A stretch of 64,000 nt of DNA, taken from contig NC_135157.1 of the NCBI RefSeq assembly GCF_050948215.1, positions 2,170,001-2,234,000 of the forward strand, written 5' to 3'. The notes beneath the pieces are model-generated. The model was not told where the DNA came from. It ran no database searches and was given only the letters and a program-made list of their open reading frames with translations. The position numbers and the translations under genes were made by a program. This DNA is from Halictus rubicundus. Taxonomy: Eukaryota; Arthropoda; Insecta; Hymenoptera; Halictidae. Each line of letters starts with the position of its first letter. The stretch's first letter is position 1. Of this stretch, positions 46,708-56,827 are shown one piece after another.

Positions 46708-47249
46708 TTCGTTTCCCGCTCGCCGAGCGTAAAACCGCGCGAGCCCAGCGGGGAAATTGAAAATGAGTTTCCGGGGGCTCGGATCACGGCGCGGCGTCAC
46801 GAGACCGATATTTAATTAGGTGTTTGCTCGCGCCGCTGCGCCGGTGAAAAAGAGACGAAGCCCGGGCTTTGTTTATGAACGCACGTTCGCCGGAAGGAGC
46901 TTCGCGAAAATACCCTCGACAATGAAACTAATAACGCGAGACGCAATATGCTTTGTCGCGGAACGACGAAACTAACAAGGAACCCGGGTACGGGACAGGA
47001 ATCATGGTTCATAAAGTTGTATGTTAAATTTCATGCAAATGAAGCACTCGCCATTGCGCGATCCCGTCTGTAAAATTGTCTTTCATTGTGTGTCGACATG
47101 GCGCGCAGTTCCGCCTGTAAACCCCTGGAACGTCGGAAATTTTTAATTACATTGAGCCAACTCGACACGAGAAATTGGCTGGCGATTAACCGAGTTCCGC
47201 GTGAAGTTCGTCTCGGTGGAACCAAAGTTTAAAGTGATTAGACGATAGG
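46708..47249. other. Non-coding GC-rich stretch, nothing recognised
   Basis: Frames of about 65 codons on the minus strand have no domain and no splice-site partners. Confidence 0.4.
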
Positions 47250-47455
47250 AAAAACAGACGATGCGTTGTTGCCTCGATCATATCCGAACCTCTGATATTG
47301 TATTCTTTATTGTTCAAATGCAATCCACGTGTACACAATTCAGTCTAAAACGATCCACATATGACACTATAACAGCCACTGTAACTAAATAATTTTTCTG
47401 TTATCCGGACACCCAGCACGCCTGATTCGTTCGAATAACCGAGGTTCTATTGTAT
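47250..47455. mobile_element. Diverged pogo/Tigger-like MITE
   Basis: The right end GAATAACCGAGGTTCTATTG is the family terminus (see 12172-12381), and the left side has ATATCCGAACCTCTGATATTG. The interior is only weakly similar to the complete copy. Confidence 0.45.
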
Positions 47456-48686
47456 TTGTATGGACTTGCTTAATCACTTTCAATTCAATTGAATAGTTTG
47501 TTTAGAAGCTGTACCCTGATCACACAACGTTCTGATTGAAGCAATTATTCAAGCGATTAAAATAAAATATCTCACTTTTCTAAATGCTCATAACCTAACA
47601 CGGTGGAATATGTTGAAAAAACATATAATAATTCTGTAACATCATTCGTTGTACCCTGTGTCGCAACATAACTTCAGAGCTTCCTTATCTAATGGGCATC
47701 TTAAATACAGTGTTTAAACTTTACAGGGAATTAGGGTCTATAAGCAGATTATAGACTCCACGAGAAAGTTTAGAGCCTATGAAAACCATTTTTCGAGACC
47801 TCTGGGAAGAGCCTTATGACTTTCGAAAAAGATTGTAGGGTCTACAAGAGTATTAGTGCTCCTGGAAAAAATTGTACGGCTCTCGAATAAATTGTGAGCT
47901 TTATGAAAACGTTGTTTGATCTAAACGAAGTGCTCGTCGTCACGCCAAGACGCGACAGGAGTTAAAAAGGAATGGACTCTATTGCTGTCAGGTATAAAAC
48001 GGTTCGAGAAAAGAGAGACGTAACTATTTGTCGTCCGGTTCAAGACCTTCTGGTATTTTTATAGTCGCATTCCCCGACTATCGGCCGATTCTCCGTTTCC
48101 CCGTAGATTGGTTATCAGGCCCTATTGGTATGGACGCTGTGACCCGAAGCGTTACAGTTTACAATCCACGGTGCATATTTTCAACGGGAGACCTTTTGTC
48201 GTCCCGTTTTCTAGATTCAATTATAGATCGTAGGCAACGCCCAGGAAAAAGGTCGGGCCGCGTTGATAAATCAGCGCGGCTGCAACATTCGTGCCGCAAA
48301 CGTGGTCCGGGCTGTTTCATCCTGCGCGCGGGGGCAAGTGTCACGATTCTGAACCCGGGATTTCATACGGCATACTAAAAAGAAAATACGATAACTATAA
48401 TCGTTTTAGCCGGTAATTCAATCACGATCGGACGTATTTCGTGCGACCACGTTCTTTATTCGCATCGCGCCTCTCGATGCACTACACGCGTTTTGTGTAT
48501 AATTTCCCTGTTCGCGCGCATATGCTATTCTACCAGTGCTCGCTATCGTTAGTACAGCCAGGGACAAAAAGATACGACACCCTACGTTTTTGTTTTGTTT
48601 CTATATGATATTGGCCGAAAGTGTACATTTTAGTGAATTAATTATATCGTGCAGCTGTAAATATGTATACGGAAGATTACGGCTAG
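47456..48686. other. Non-coding stretch, nothing recognised
   Basis: AT-rich to about 47.9 kb, then moderately GC-rich. The frame at 48028-48378 overlaps one on the other strand and has no domain. A Tc1/pogo-like end CAGCCAGGGACAAAAAG occurs at about 48556, with no partner end seen. Confidence 0.4.
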
Positions 48687-48688
48687 TA

Positions 48689-49086
48689 CAGTAAAGTTTT
48701 GATCTAAGCCGAACGCAGCTACACGATCTTAGTCAGTTCGCCTATCCTCTCCACTGGGGGTATATCCCGCGAGAGGCCAAGTATACATACATGCCGCGTA
48801 TCCGATCCCGGGTCGGGTATATCGGTGTGAACCACCAGTAATCCAATACAAAACATCTTTATTTTCTATTATTTTTTTATGGGACTTTCACTAACTTATT
48901 CATGGCATTTTTATGATTAAAATGACACTAACCACGATATAATTTGAACTGTATTTAGTGGTTTAATTGACGGTATGTATGTTCTTTTCTACGTTCGACG
49001 CGGTTAACGGGGTCACAAAAAATAGCCCTGCACGATCTATGTGACAGCACGGACCCCAGGATCGGGATTAGATCAAGACTTTACTG
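48689..49086. mobile_element. Pogo/Tigger-like MITE with CAGTAAAG ends, 398 bp
   Basis: The ends CAGTAAAGTTTTGATCTAAG and, reversed, CAGTAAAGTCTTGATCTAAT form a good inverted pair. The left flank is TA and the right is CA. The interior contains the same core as the palindromic element at 5395-6010 (GGGTATATCGGTGTGAACCA, TTATTTTTTTATGGGACTTT, AAAATGACAC), but under different ends. Related copies are at 55155-55416 and 15196-15300. Confidence 0.7.
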
Positions 49087-50639
49087 CATTGTCCTCAAGT
49101 AGGACAAAATTATAGGATAATGCTGTCGTTTATGTCCGGAGTGAAATTTCACTTTTGAATTTCTGTCTCTCCGATATTTCTTTTTCCCCATTAATAATTC
49201 AAACATTTGACGCTCCAACGTTTATTATATTAAAATAAAGACTTCAATGCGTATTCTAGAACTTTTTTAGATTTTTTTAAACTTAGAACAGTAAAAAAAT
49301 TAGTCGTGATCATAAACGATCCAGTATGCAGCCAACGTCGATAAAAATAAGGTTGCAGACGGAAGGTTATATTTAAACCTATTTAATAGTGTACATAGTT
49401 CAGTTTTTCAGTGCATGAAATAGGTCGTGGAAAAACATTTTGTGCGTCACAAATGGGAACCGTTCTAAGACTGTTTCAAGAAGTTTTCTATTGTCAAAGT
49501 TCCTAGTCTTAAATCGAAGTAAATCGAACCCTCATTTCCAAGATAAAATAATTTATATTGTTTCAAAATCAATGTATTCAATTTGTCCGTTTATGATGGA
49601 AAGTTAAAAATAATCCAAGTTCGATGTCCGAAACACACGTTATCTCTAAGACGTTATTTTAAAGCAAGAAGATACATAGTATACGAACCTACAACTGCAA
49701 CTTTTCCAATTCTATTAGACTCTCGTATAACGCGATTAAAAAACTGTTTTAAAAAGCTGTGTATATGCATTCTACGTGGCAGTAAATGTACAATACATAT
49801 GCAAACAATTGTTTAGATGGAAGATAGACATGTCCAGTCTTTTTACATTTTTTGACCGCGTTATACCAGAGTCTACTGTACCAGAAACTGTTTGCGTTCG
49901 TCGCATTCGAGCAATCCCGGTCGTACCACCGAGAATCTAACGATAGTAAACGTGTGCTATCTTGTCGTTGGGTAGTGTAAAAGCGAGAATGTTTTCTCTC
50001 GTGTCCGGTGAATCGTTTTGCTCGTTTTTCGCCGGTTCGTTGCGGTAGACCGCGATCCGGAACACGGGATCGCGCAGTCCGCGTCGATAAAGCAGCAGGT
50101 ACGAGGCGGCACGCCGGGAAATCGCCACGATGAAATAACAAACAGCTCAATTAGGGGCTTCGTAAGATGCAAATGTATGCGCGTGCCGGCTTCGAACGTG
50201 CCAGCGAAGCTTTTCTTGCGGGTACGTGGCTGCGTGTTTCGTGTGGCGATGCGACCCGGCCAATGCTCGCTGCCTCGAATCAGTTATTAGCGTCGCGATC
50301 AGAAACCCGAACGGCGCATGGAAATCCTGGAAAAAAATCGATACTCCATTCCGACAGAGAAACTCCAATATTGCTCGTAGTGAAACTGCAGAACAGCTAC
50401 CTACCCGTCGATTTTATGAATAGACTGCGGATCTTTATGAAGAATAAAAATTGTCTGCATCGCTTGCACAGAACAGAAGTTACTCAGAGATTTCCTGCTT
50501 CCTTCAAAATTGAAGAATGTTTTATGAAAGTTGGAGGTGTTATATTGACAAACTTCAATAATTTTACTCTTTTTACTGTCTCTAATTACCTATTTCTGCC
50601 AGAAATGGATAAAATCCGCGGCTTAACCGCGGCTCAAGA
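49087..50639. other. Non-coding stretch, nothing recognised
   Basis: AT-rich to about 49.8 kb, then moderately GC-rich. The 187-codon frame at 50167-50730 runs into the arm of the next foldback, overlaps other frames and has no domain. It is judged spurious. Confidence 0.4.
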
Positions 50640-51440
50640 AACCAGAAATTTTTTACTTTTTTTATGTAATCCTGTAGATTTGGGCGAAAAAACGCCGAAA
50701 ATCCAACTTTCAATCCTAGGAGATCACTAGCCCAAAAGTTACACGTGTGTAAAACTTTGCGATTTTCTGCGTTTTTGACAGGTAAGGTCGCCGCCATATT
50801 GGTTTGTAGTGACAGTCGCGTCACGCGTCGCTTGTCGAGGGAAGCCGCTAGACACCATGCATAAGTTGATGGATTTTACAGTAGAAGATCCGTCTGTCTC
50901 ATCAGCAACTATTGCTGCTGGCTCCACTATTGCCGTGAAATGATTGTCGACCTTTTCACCAAGATCCAATTGGATAAGCCGAAATTAGGGGGGATTTCGG
51001 CATCTGATAATCCTATTATAGTTCAGGTACAAAATATTGTGTTGGTTCGTGTTAGGTTTTTTGAGAGAACTGGGGGGGGGGGGGGAGGATCCCTCAGCCA
51101 CGCAAGCAATTAGTAATTGCAAGTTCTATTTACAACTTTTTTTTATTCGTGTGAGCGGAAAAGATATTTCCCCTTAAAGATCGGTGATCTACGTTATCGG
51201 TATTACCGCGTGCTTGTGGTGCCATCTAGCGGCTCCGCTTGTTAGGAGACGTGTGATGGTCACTACATACCAATATGGCGGCGGACATACCTGTCAAAAA
51301 CGCTAAAAACCGCACATCTTTACAGACGTATAATTTTTGTACTGGTGCTCTCCTAGGATTGAAACTTGGATTCTCGGCATCTTCTCGCCAAAATCTACAG
51401 GATTACATCTAAAAAAGTTAAAAATTTCTGGTTTCCTCAG
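50640..51440. mobile_element. Foldback element with 225-bp inverted arms
   Basis: The left arm (about 50640-50870) and right arm (about 51205-51440) are reverse complements at high identity: TGTAATCCTGTAGATTT, TTTCAATCCTAGGAGA, GTTTTTGACAGGTA and GCCGCCATATTGGT pair in order. The loop of about 335 bp includes a run of 14 G at 51072-51085. Ends are fuzzy because similarity fades outside GAAACCAGAAATTTTT. No target duplication or transposase was seen. Confidence 0.7.
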
Positions 51441-54184
51441 GTAAACTTTAACCAAATCTGCACTCTAGTTATGAATCTCATCATTTTTTAACAACTTTTT
51501 CCTTTGCTTATTAGTGGCGGTCTCCCTTAGCTTTTCAGATATTCGCGAAAAACTGTCGGTACCACACTGAGAATTCTGTCTATACTTGTGCGTCTGTGGC
51601 AGCGCACGCGTTGGTATTGGTATTGTTTTTTGATTGTTGCAATTTCTTCATTGACTTAATCGTTGCGTTTTTTGTTTTACATCAACTTTTTGTTCTCCAT
51701 GACGAATATATTTTGCATTAACATTGAAAGGGTTAAAGCCACAGTACGGAAAATATATTTTCTGTCCATATGATAGATAACGTTTTCTACGGTGTATCTG
51801 AATGTATATTTGCAATGTGAAAATATCAATCCATCATAAAAATAAGTAATAATAATTCTGTGCAGCCAAGTTTCAATTTCCAATTTCATTGTTGTAAACT
51901 CGCCAATTGATGGAATTGGCTGTAATAATTTGATAAACCATTGTACATATGAAATAATATTAAAATCAAATAAAAATGCAAAATGTCCATTACTAACAAT
52001 TGTTTTATGCTTTTGTCAAACATGAAACTGTATTTGAAAAAATGAGGATACGATTTAGGCAAAAATAATTACAAAATAACAATTGCAAAAAAGATTCTAG
52101 GATATTACTTCACTCAATTTTGCATTTCATTTTTAAAATGAGTAAATGTTCTTTTATTTATAACTGCAAATTACAAAAATACATTTTGCAACAGAAATGT
52201 CAAGAAAAAAGGATTTTTATGAAAAATATGGTAGTATTGAATTCCAATGTTTTCAATTCTATCAAAAACTAATTATCGGTCGTTCGCGTTTTACATTTCC
52301 AAGACTGGTACCTCCATTTTTGATTTTTTCATACCACCGACAAATGACGCGTTCATTTACTGCATTTTAACCGAACACAATGAAACACGTTCAGCTGTCA
52401 TAATCGTAACATTCTATTAAATGCAACGTAGCCTTTTTTAAAATATGAAAAAATATTGTCACGCCATAGTTAAAAATTTTACCAAATATCACGCTGTGCT
52501 TTGTAATTTTAAACAATGACGGGCGCAAATCTAATTTATTTTCCTTCACGTGAAACACAAAATTGCAGTCTTACACATTGTGACATTGACATCAAACATG
52601 TTAATGTCACATCCAGTTGTTGCACGAACGTTCTTATTTTGCCAGTCACACAATATGTCCGACAAAAATTATGTTCCCTGATACTGAAATAAGGATTAGG
52701 CTTTTAGGCTTTAAACATTCAATTTAAAATCTGTAAGAATGTTTATATCACCGTTTGTATTACTCATATGTTTACCTGTTATTGATTTATACTGTTATAT
52801 ATAATTTTATTGATTTATGCGTGGCGTTAGCATTTTGTTAAATTGATGTTACCATGAGTTTTAGTTAAATAAACAGTTTCCTCTGAGTGAGCAAAGGACA
52901 TTGACGCGTCAAGCCTCCTTACAAATCAGAAATATTTTTTCCTGAAAAAATATTTTTAACAAATTTGAATATTGTTACTTAAAGAGGAACACACGGTCAA
53001 ATCAAGGTATGAAAATTGTCTTTATTCTTCTAATGGGTTAGTTTACTACACTGATTTTATAGTCGGTCACCACCCTGAATCACCAAACTTTTAATTACAT
53101 TTCCAAACTAGAAAATTGAGAGAAATCACAAAAGGATCGAGTTTTTGAAGTCGTCGGAATAGAGTGAACCTTTAACAACGTGTTCCCAGTGGATAGTTAC
53201 ATTGACTCCGGGAATGACACGAAACGATGGGTTTCGTTCAAAGGATATTAAAATTTTACGATCACCGACCCCTTTGAAAATTCTCATGATATCGAACGTG
53301 CCCATCGCCCGTGCTCGTACACATGCGTCTCCGCGCGTGCACACAAGCATGATCGCGACGCGGTTCAGGTGATTCCGCGCGCACGCAGAGGGAAAAGTCA
53401 TTCGGCCGGATCCAAACGGATGTAATAGTTTTAATTGTTGATTAACGCTGGCTTTGTGTCGGGCGCCGAGTGGAGAAGACCTTCCTCAAATATTGCTTTA
53501 CAGCGCCGCTTTGTTCTTTGCCCAGTGGAACTCTTTGCGAATTCAAATGTCATTTCCTAAGTCTCGCGTTGCGGAGCTAATTAATACTCTCGAATTTAAT
53601 AACACCAAGTCTGCGGGTGCCCGGACCCGGATGGAGATTTATGTTTTTAATTAGCGCGGCCTCTGCCCTCTGTCGTTTAATTATGATCCGGGAGTCGCGC
53701 TTTGAATTTCCCGCCCGCGTTTGAACCCCACGCCCGAGGTATTTGTACCGGGGAAATCCACTTTTCTTTCGCGATCTCTTGTTCAGAGTTGATTAGGCCC
53801 ATTGAAGCTCCACCGCGCGTCCTGTCGCTCGCGTTTATCTCTCGTAATTGGCCTCGGCCGCCGGGGAATTGTCGTCGAACGATCTCTCTTTCTCTGCTTC
53901 ACCTATCGACACGAAACGTTTGTTAATTGTAAAACGCGATTCGAGTCGTTTACGGAAATCGGAACGATTTTAATGTTCTCGCTCGGCGAGAAAATGATTC
54001 GCTTCCGCTTTGATCCGATGCGTTTTGTAACACTTCTATACAGACGCGTACGTCTTGTTCAATCTATCTGTGCATGTACAACCTTTTAAGAAAGGAACGT
54101 TACCTTTAGGAACTTCTTTAAAGGGCAATATACCTGTGATAAAATAAAATTATTCGTTTTTTCAAAAATGATACATTTCTCTAG
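51441..54184. other. Non-coding stretch, very AT-rich 51.6-53.1 kb
   Basis: Only short frames occur. A moderately GC-rich part (53.3-54.0 kb) carries chance frames. Nothing is recognised. Confidence 0.4.
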
Positions 54185-54592
54185 TACGGTCCTTCTGGAA
54201 TACGCTTCGAAAGTTTTGAAATTTATGGCGCAAGCAATATTTTCAATAGTGATCAAAGTGGGTTCCAGTTGGAATTGCACTCTGGTCGAACACTTTCACA
54301 CAAAGGTGAAAAAGAAACGGGTGCTCTTGTCCAATCCATATCGTTAACAACTCACAGCTACACTATCCAGCCCACAATTTCAGCTGATGGACAGTTGCTA
54401 TCGCCATTGTATATTGTTTTGAAAGGAGTCAAAGGGCAGTTAGGACCTCGTGTAGGAAGAAGTGTGTTCACGGCACCTAATGTCCATATTGAAGCTTCCA
54501 CATGGGGTAAACCAACGAAAGAATTATTTAGAACGTGGTTGACTGAAGTATTTCACGCTGCTACCTGCGCCACCTTCTTTAGCTACTAATAA
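54185..54592 (+). pseudogene. DDE transposase fragment (pogo/CENP-B-like, DDE_1 type)
   Basis: The frame is open from just after a stop at 54182 and runs 136 codons. It contains FNSDQSGFQLELHSGRTLS, then SHKGEKETG, TTHSYTIQPTISADGQLLSP and GKPTKELF..WLTEVF. This is the order seen in transposon-derived DDE_1 domains: the D of NSDQSG is a likely catalytic Asp, followed by the THSYT..PTISADG strand region and the TKELF helix. The reading is disrupted near 54555 (HAATCATFFSY then stop, while an adjacent frame reads LLPAPPSLATNK), so a frameshift is likely. The second and third catalytic acids and any DNA-binding domain are absent. Codon 1 is not a start. The relic is cut on its right by the repeat at 54597. 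The family is fairly sure, the exact superfamily less so. Confidence 0.7.
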
Positions 54593-54596
54593 AACA

Positions 54597-55144
54597 ATAA
54601 ACGACACATAACCCAGTGGTATTGTTTAAAATACTATACACGTTTATACTAAATGCTTATATTTCGATGAAACAAGCCAGAATTCCTTCCTACGCACGCC
54701 AGGTGCAAGACTATCTTCCATTATGCATAATTATTGTTAAATGGCAAAAAAAAAGAAAATCCTGAAACATGTATCCCCTATTTTGGATCAAAGATCACAC
54801 ACCCAAGTTTACATTAAAATGAACTAACAATAAATAAAAGAAACTGCAAAAAAAAATCAAAATTTTAATATATTGTTTAAACAAAAAACTTTTGTTAAAA
54901 TTTTCTTGCGCGACTACATTTCCCATTGAAAAACACACAATTTAAAAAAAAATTCAAATTTTTTCGATCTCTGGTTTCCGAGATATCTCAAAAAATGTGG
55001 TTTTGAACCCCAACTTTGAGGGCTGTTTTCACCCCTTCAAAGTGGATGTCTGCCGATAAAAAAAAATACGTGTCAAATATTTTTCAAAGAACTAGAAGCT
55101 CCCATAAGTTTCATCAAAATCGGATTTTCGCATCTGAATATGTT
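54597..55144 (-). mobile_element. Truncated inverted copy (copy B) of the 29531-30196 element
   Basis: It is the reverse complement of about 29531-30070, nearly base for base. It begins at ATAAACGACACATAACCC and ends CGCATCTGAATATGTT, lacking one 125-bp arm. It abuts the transposase fragment on its left and a pogo-like fragment on its right, so it probably inserted among older elements or was left by a deletion. Confidence 0.8.
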
Positions 55145-55154
55145 CCCTTGTAAG

Positions 55155-55416
55155 CCGAAAGGAGCTACACGATCTTAGTCAGTTCGCCTATTCCCTCCAC
55201 TGGGGGGTACACACCGCGAGTGGCCAGGAAGAGTAAAGTGAAGTAAACTTCTCATCAATCATTTTTTTATGTCACCTAAACACGATATAATTTGATCTGT
55301 ATTTAGTGGTTTAATTGACGGTATGCAGTGCGCCTTCGGCTGTCCGGTCTGTGGTCACAACATGATCTATGTCACAGCACGGACCCGAGAATTGGGCTTA
55401 GATCGAGACTTTACTG
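55155..55416. mobile_element. Pogo/Tigger-like MITE fragment, left end missing
   Basis: It follows 48689-49086 (GAGCTACACGATCTTAGTCA, TTCGCCTATTCCCTCCACTG, ATGATCTATGTCACAGCACG) to the intact right end GATCGAGACTTTACTG. The first 15 or so bases of the family are missing, and a middle segment is deleted. The junction with copy B is at about 55145-55155. Confidence 0.65.
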
Positions 55417-56356
55417 TGCTATTTTATATTGGAGCTATCCAATTTGATCTTGAATGCATAAAATCCGCTGTCTAATGGTAACATCTAATTGAAACTTTAA
55501 ATGCAATTTTCAAAATCGGTACCAGATGTACTTGATAGCCTGCTGGATCGATTTGGATAAAATTTTGCAGTAATATTCTTATGATTATTATCTACTTCTT
55601 GACTAGACTAAGATTTTTTGGTACCTTTTTCCTTTGTCACGAATAAAAGTAGCCGGAAATATAGATAAAAAATTATATACTTGAGTTGAGATCGTTATAA
55701 CTTTTTAAAAAAGTGATTTTTTAAATCGACTTCGGCAAACAAAAATGTGGACATTTTTTGAAGAAGTTCCAGGTTTTAAGTAGAATCTACTAAAAGTGCC
55801 ATAACTTTTTTGGTCTCTAGATTAAAACAATCCACTTGACGCTTTATACGCGACAGCAACTTCTTTAGTGTGAAAGATGTACTTCCCTTAGGTGGTTCAA
55901 TACTCAATAGCAGATTCTTATAAGTTTCATGCTTTGAATACAAATCTCAGAATCATTTGTCTCTATTATCCTCACTTCTTCAGTGAAAAAGTACATACAA
56001 TGAATCGCGAGAGTCTATGTACACTTGCCAAATTGAAAATATTAATGGGATACTAAAATTGTGCACATTTTTTTACGATTTAACTTATTACAAATCAGAC
56101 GAATTGTAGAATAGTGTTACAAAATAGAATCATAAAATTGACTATGAAGCCACGAAGTCTCGTAAAAAATGAGAATCACTTTAATACTGTATATCCACGA
56201 TAACTGTCGTCGCCGATAACAAGTTGTCATAGAAACAAATGTAAGAACGTCGCCATTTTATCAAAATGTGTGTAATTTTAAGTAAGACATAAATGGACAT
56301 CGATAAAATATTTAAATATTTGTTCTTCGCATCTTCGTCTCAAGTATTCGAAAAGT
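55417..56356. other. Non-coding AT-rich stretch
   Basis: GCATAAAATCCGCTGTCTAAT near 55455 recurs near 28795, so part of this is probably another old dispersed repeat. No gene is seen. Confidence 0.4.
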
Positions 56357-56358
56357 TA

Positions 56359-56825
56359 GGTTGGTGCACGTGAGGTGTGTGATTTTAGAATGCAAATGTT
56401 ATAAAGCGTTTGCGTCAAGAAATACTATAATAGTCTACAGATTTGTTATTGTATATTACATTGACGTATAAAACTGATCCCTAAATTCCTACCTTCAATT
56501 TTAATTCAGATATTTAATTCTACATTTAAATAAATTTTATTTCAACGTCAATCAACGCGATTGTCTTGCATTCTTTTTATATGTGTGGGAAAACAACACA
56601 TTGACGATAGCATTATGTGATCTTCATACAAAACATAGTTATTAATCAACGTACTATTCGTTGATGGTTACAAAAAAACTACAAAACGGAGATGATAATC
56701 TTGCGAATGGAGACTCTTGCGAAGGAATTTGAAACTTATTGACTGAATACGCTGATTGCAATACTTTGACCAATAAGTATATTTAGAAAAAAGTTGCTGT
56801 TCAAAATCGGACATAGGCAACAACC
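56359..56825 (+). mobile_element. Internally deleted mariner-type element, 467 bp
   Basis: TA lies on both sides (56357-56358 and 56826-56827). The ends GGTTGGTGCACGTGAGG and, reversed, GGTTGTTGCCTATGTCCG fit mariner terminal repeats. It aligns to 41093-41560 in reverse orientation with a length difference of 1 bp. The interior is AT-rich with stops in all frames. About 1.3 kb is usual for an intact mariner, so roughly two thirds is missing. Confidence 0.75.
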
Positions 56826-56827
56826 TA

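Noticed and set aside
50167..50730. 187-codon plus-strand frame
   Set aside because: Its C-terminal part is the arm of a foldback repeat, and the rest has no domain and mixed composition.
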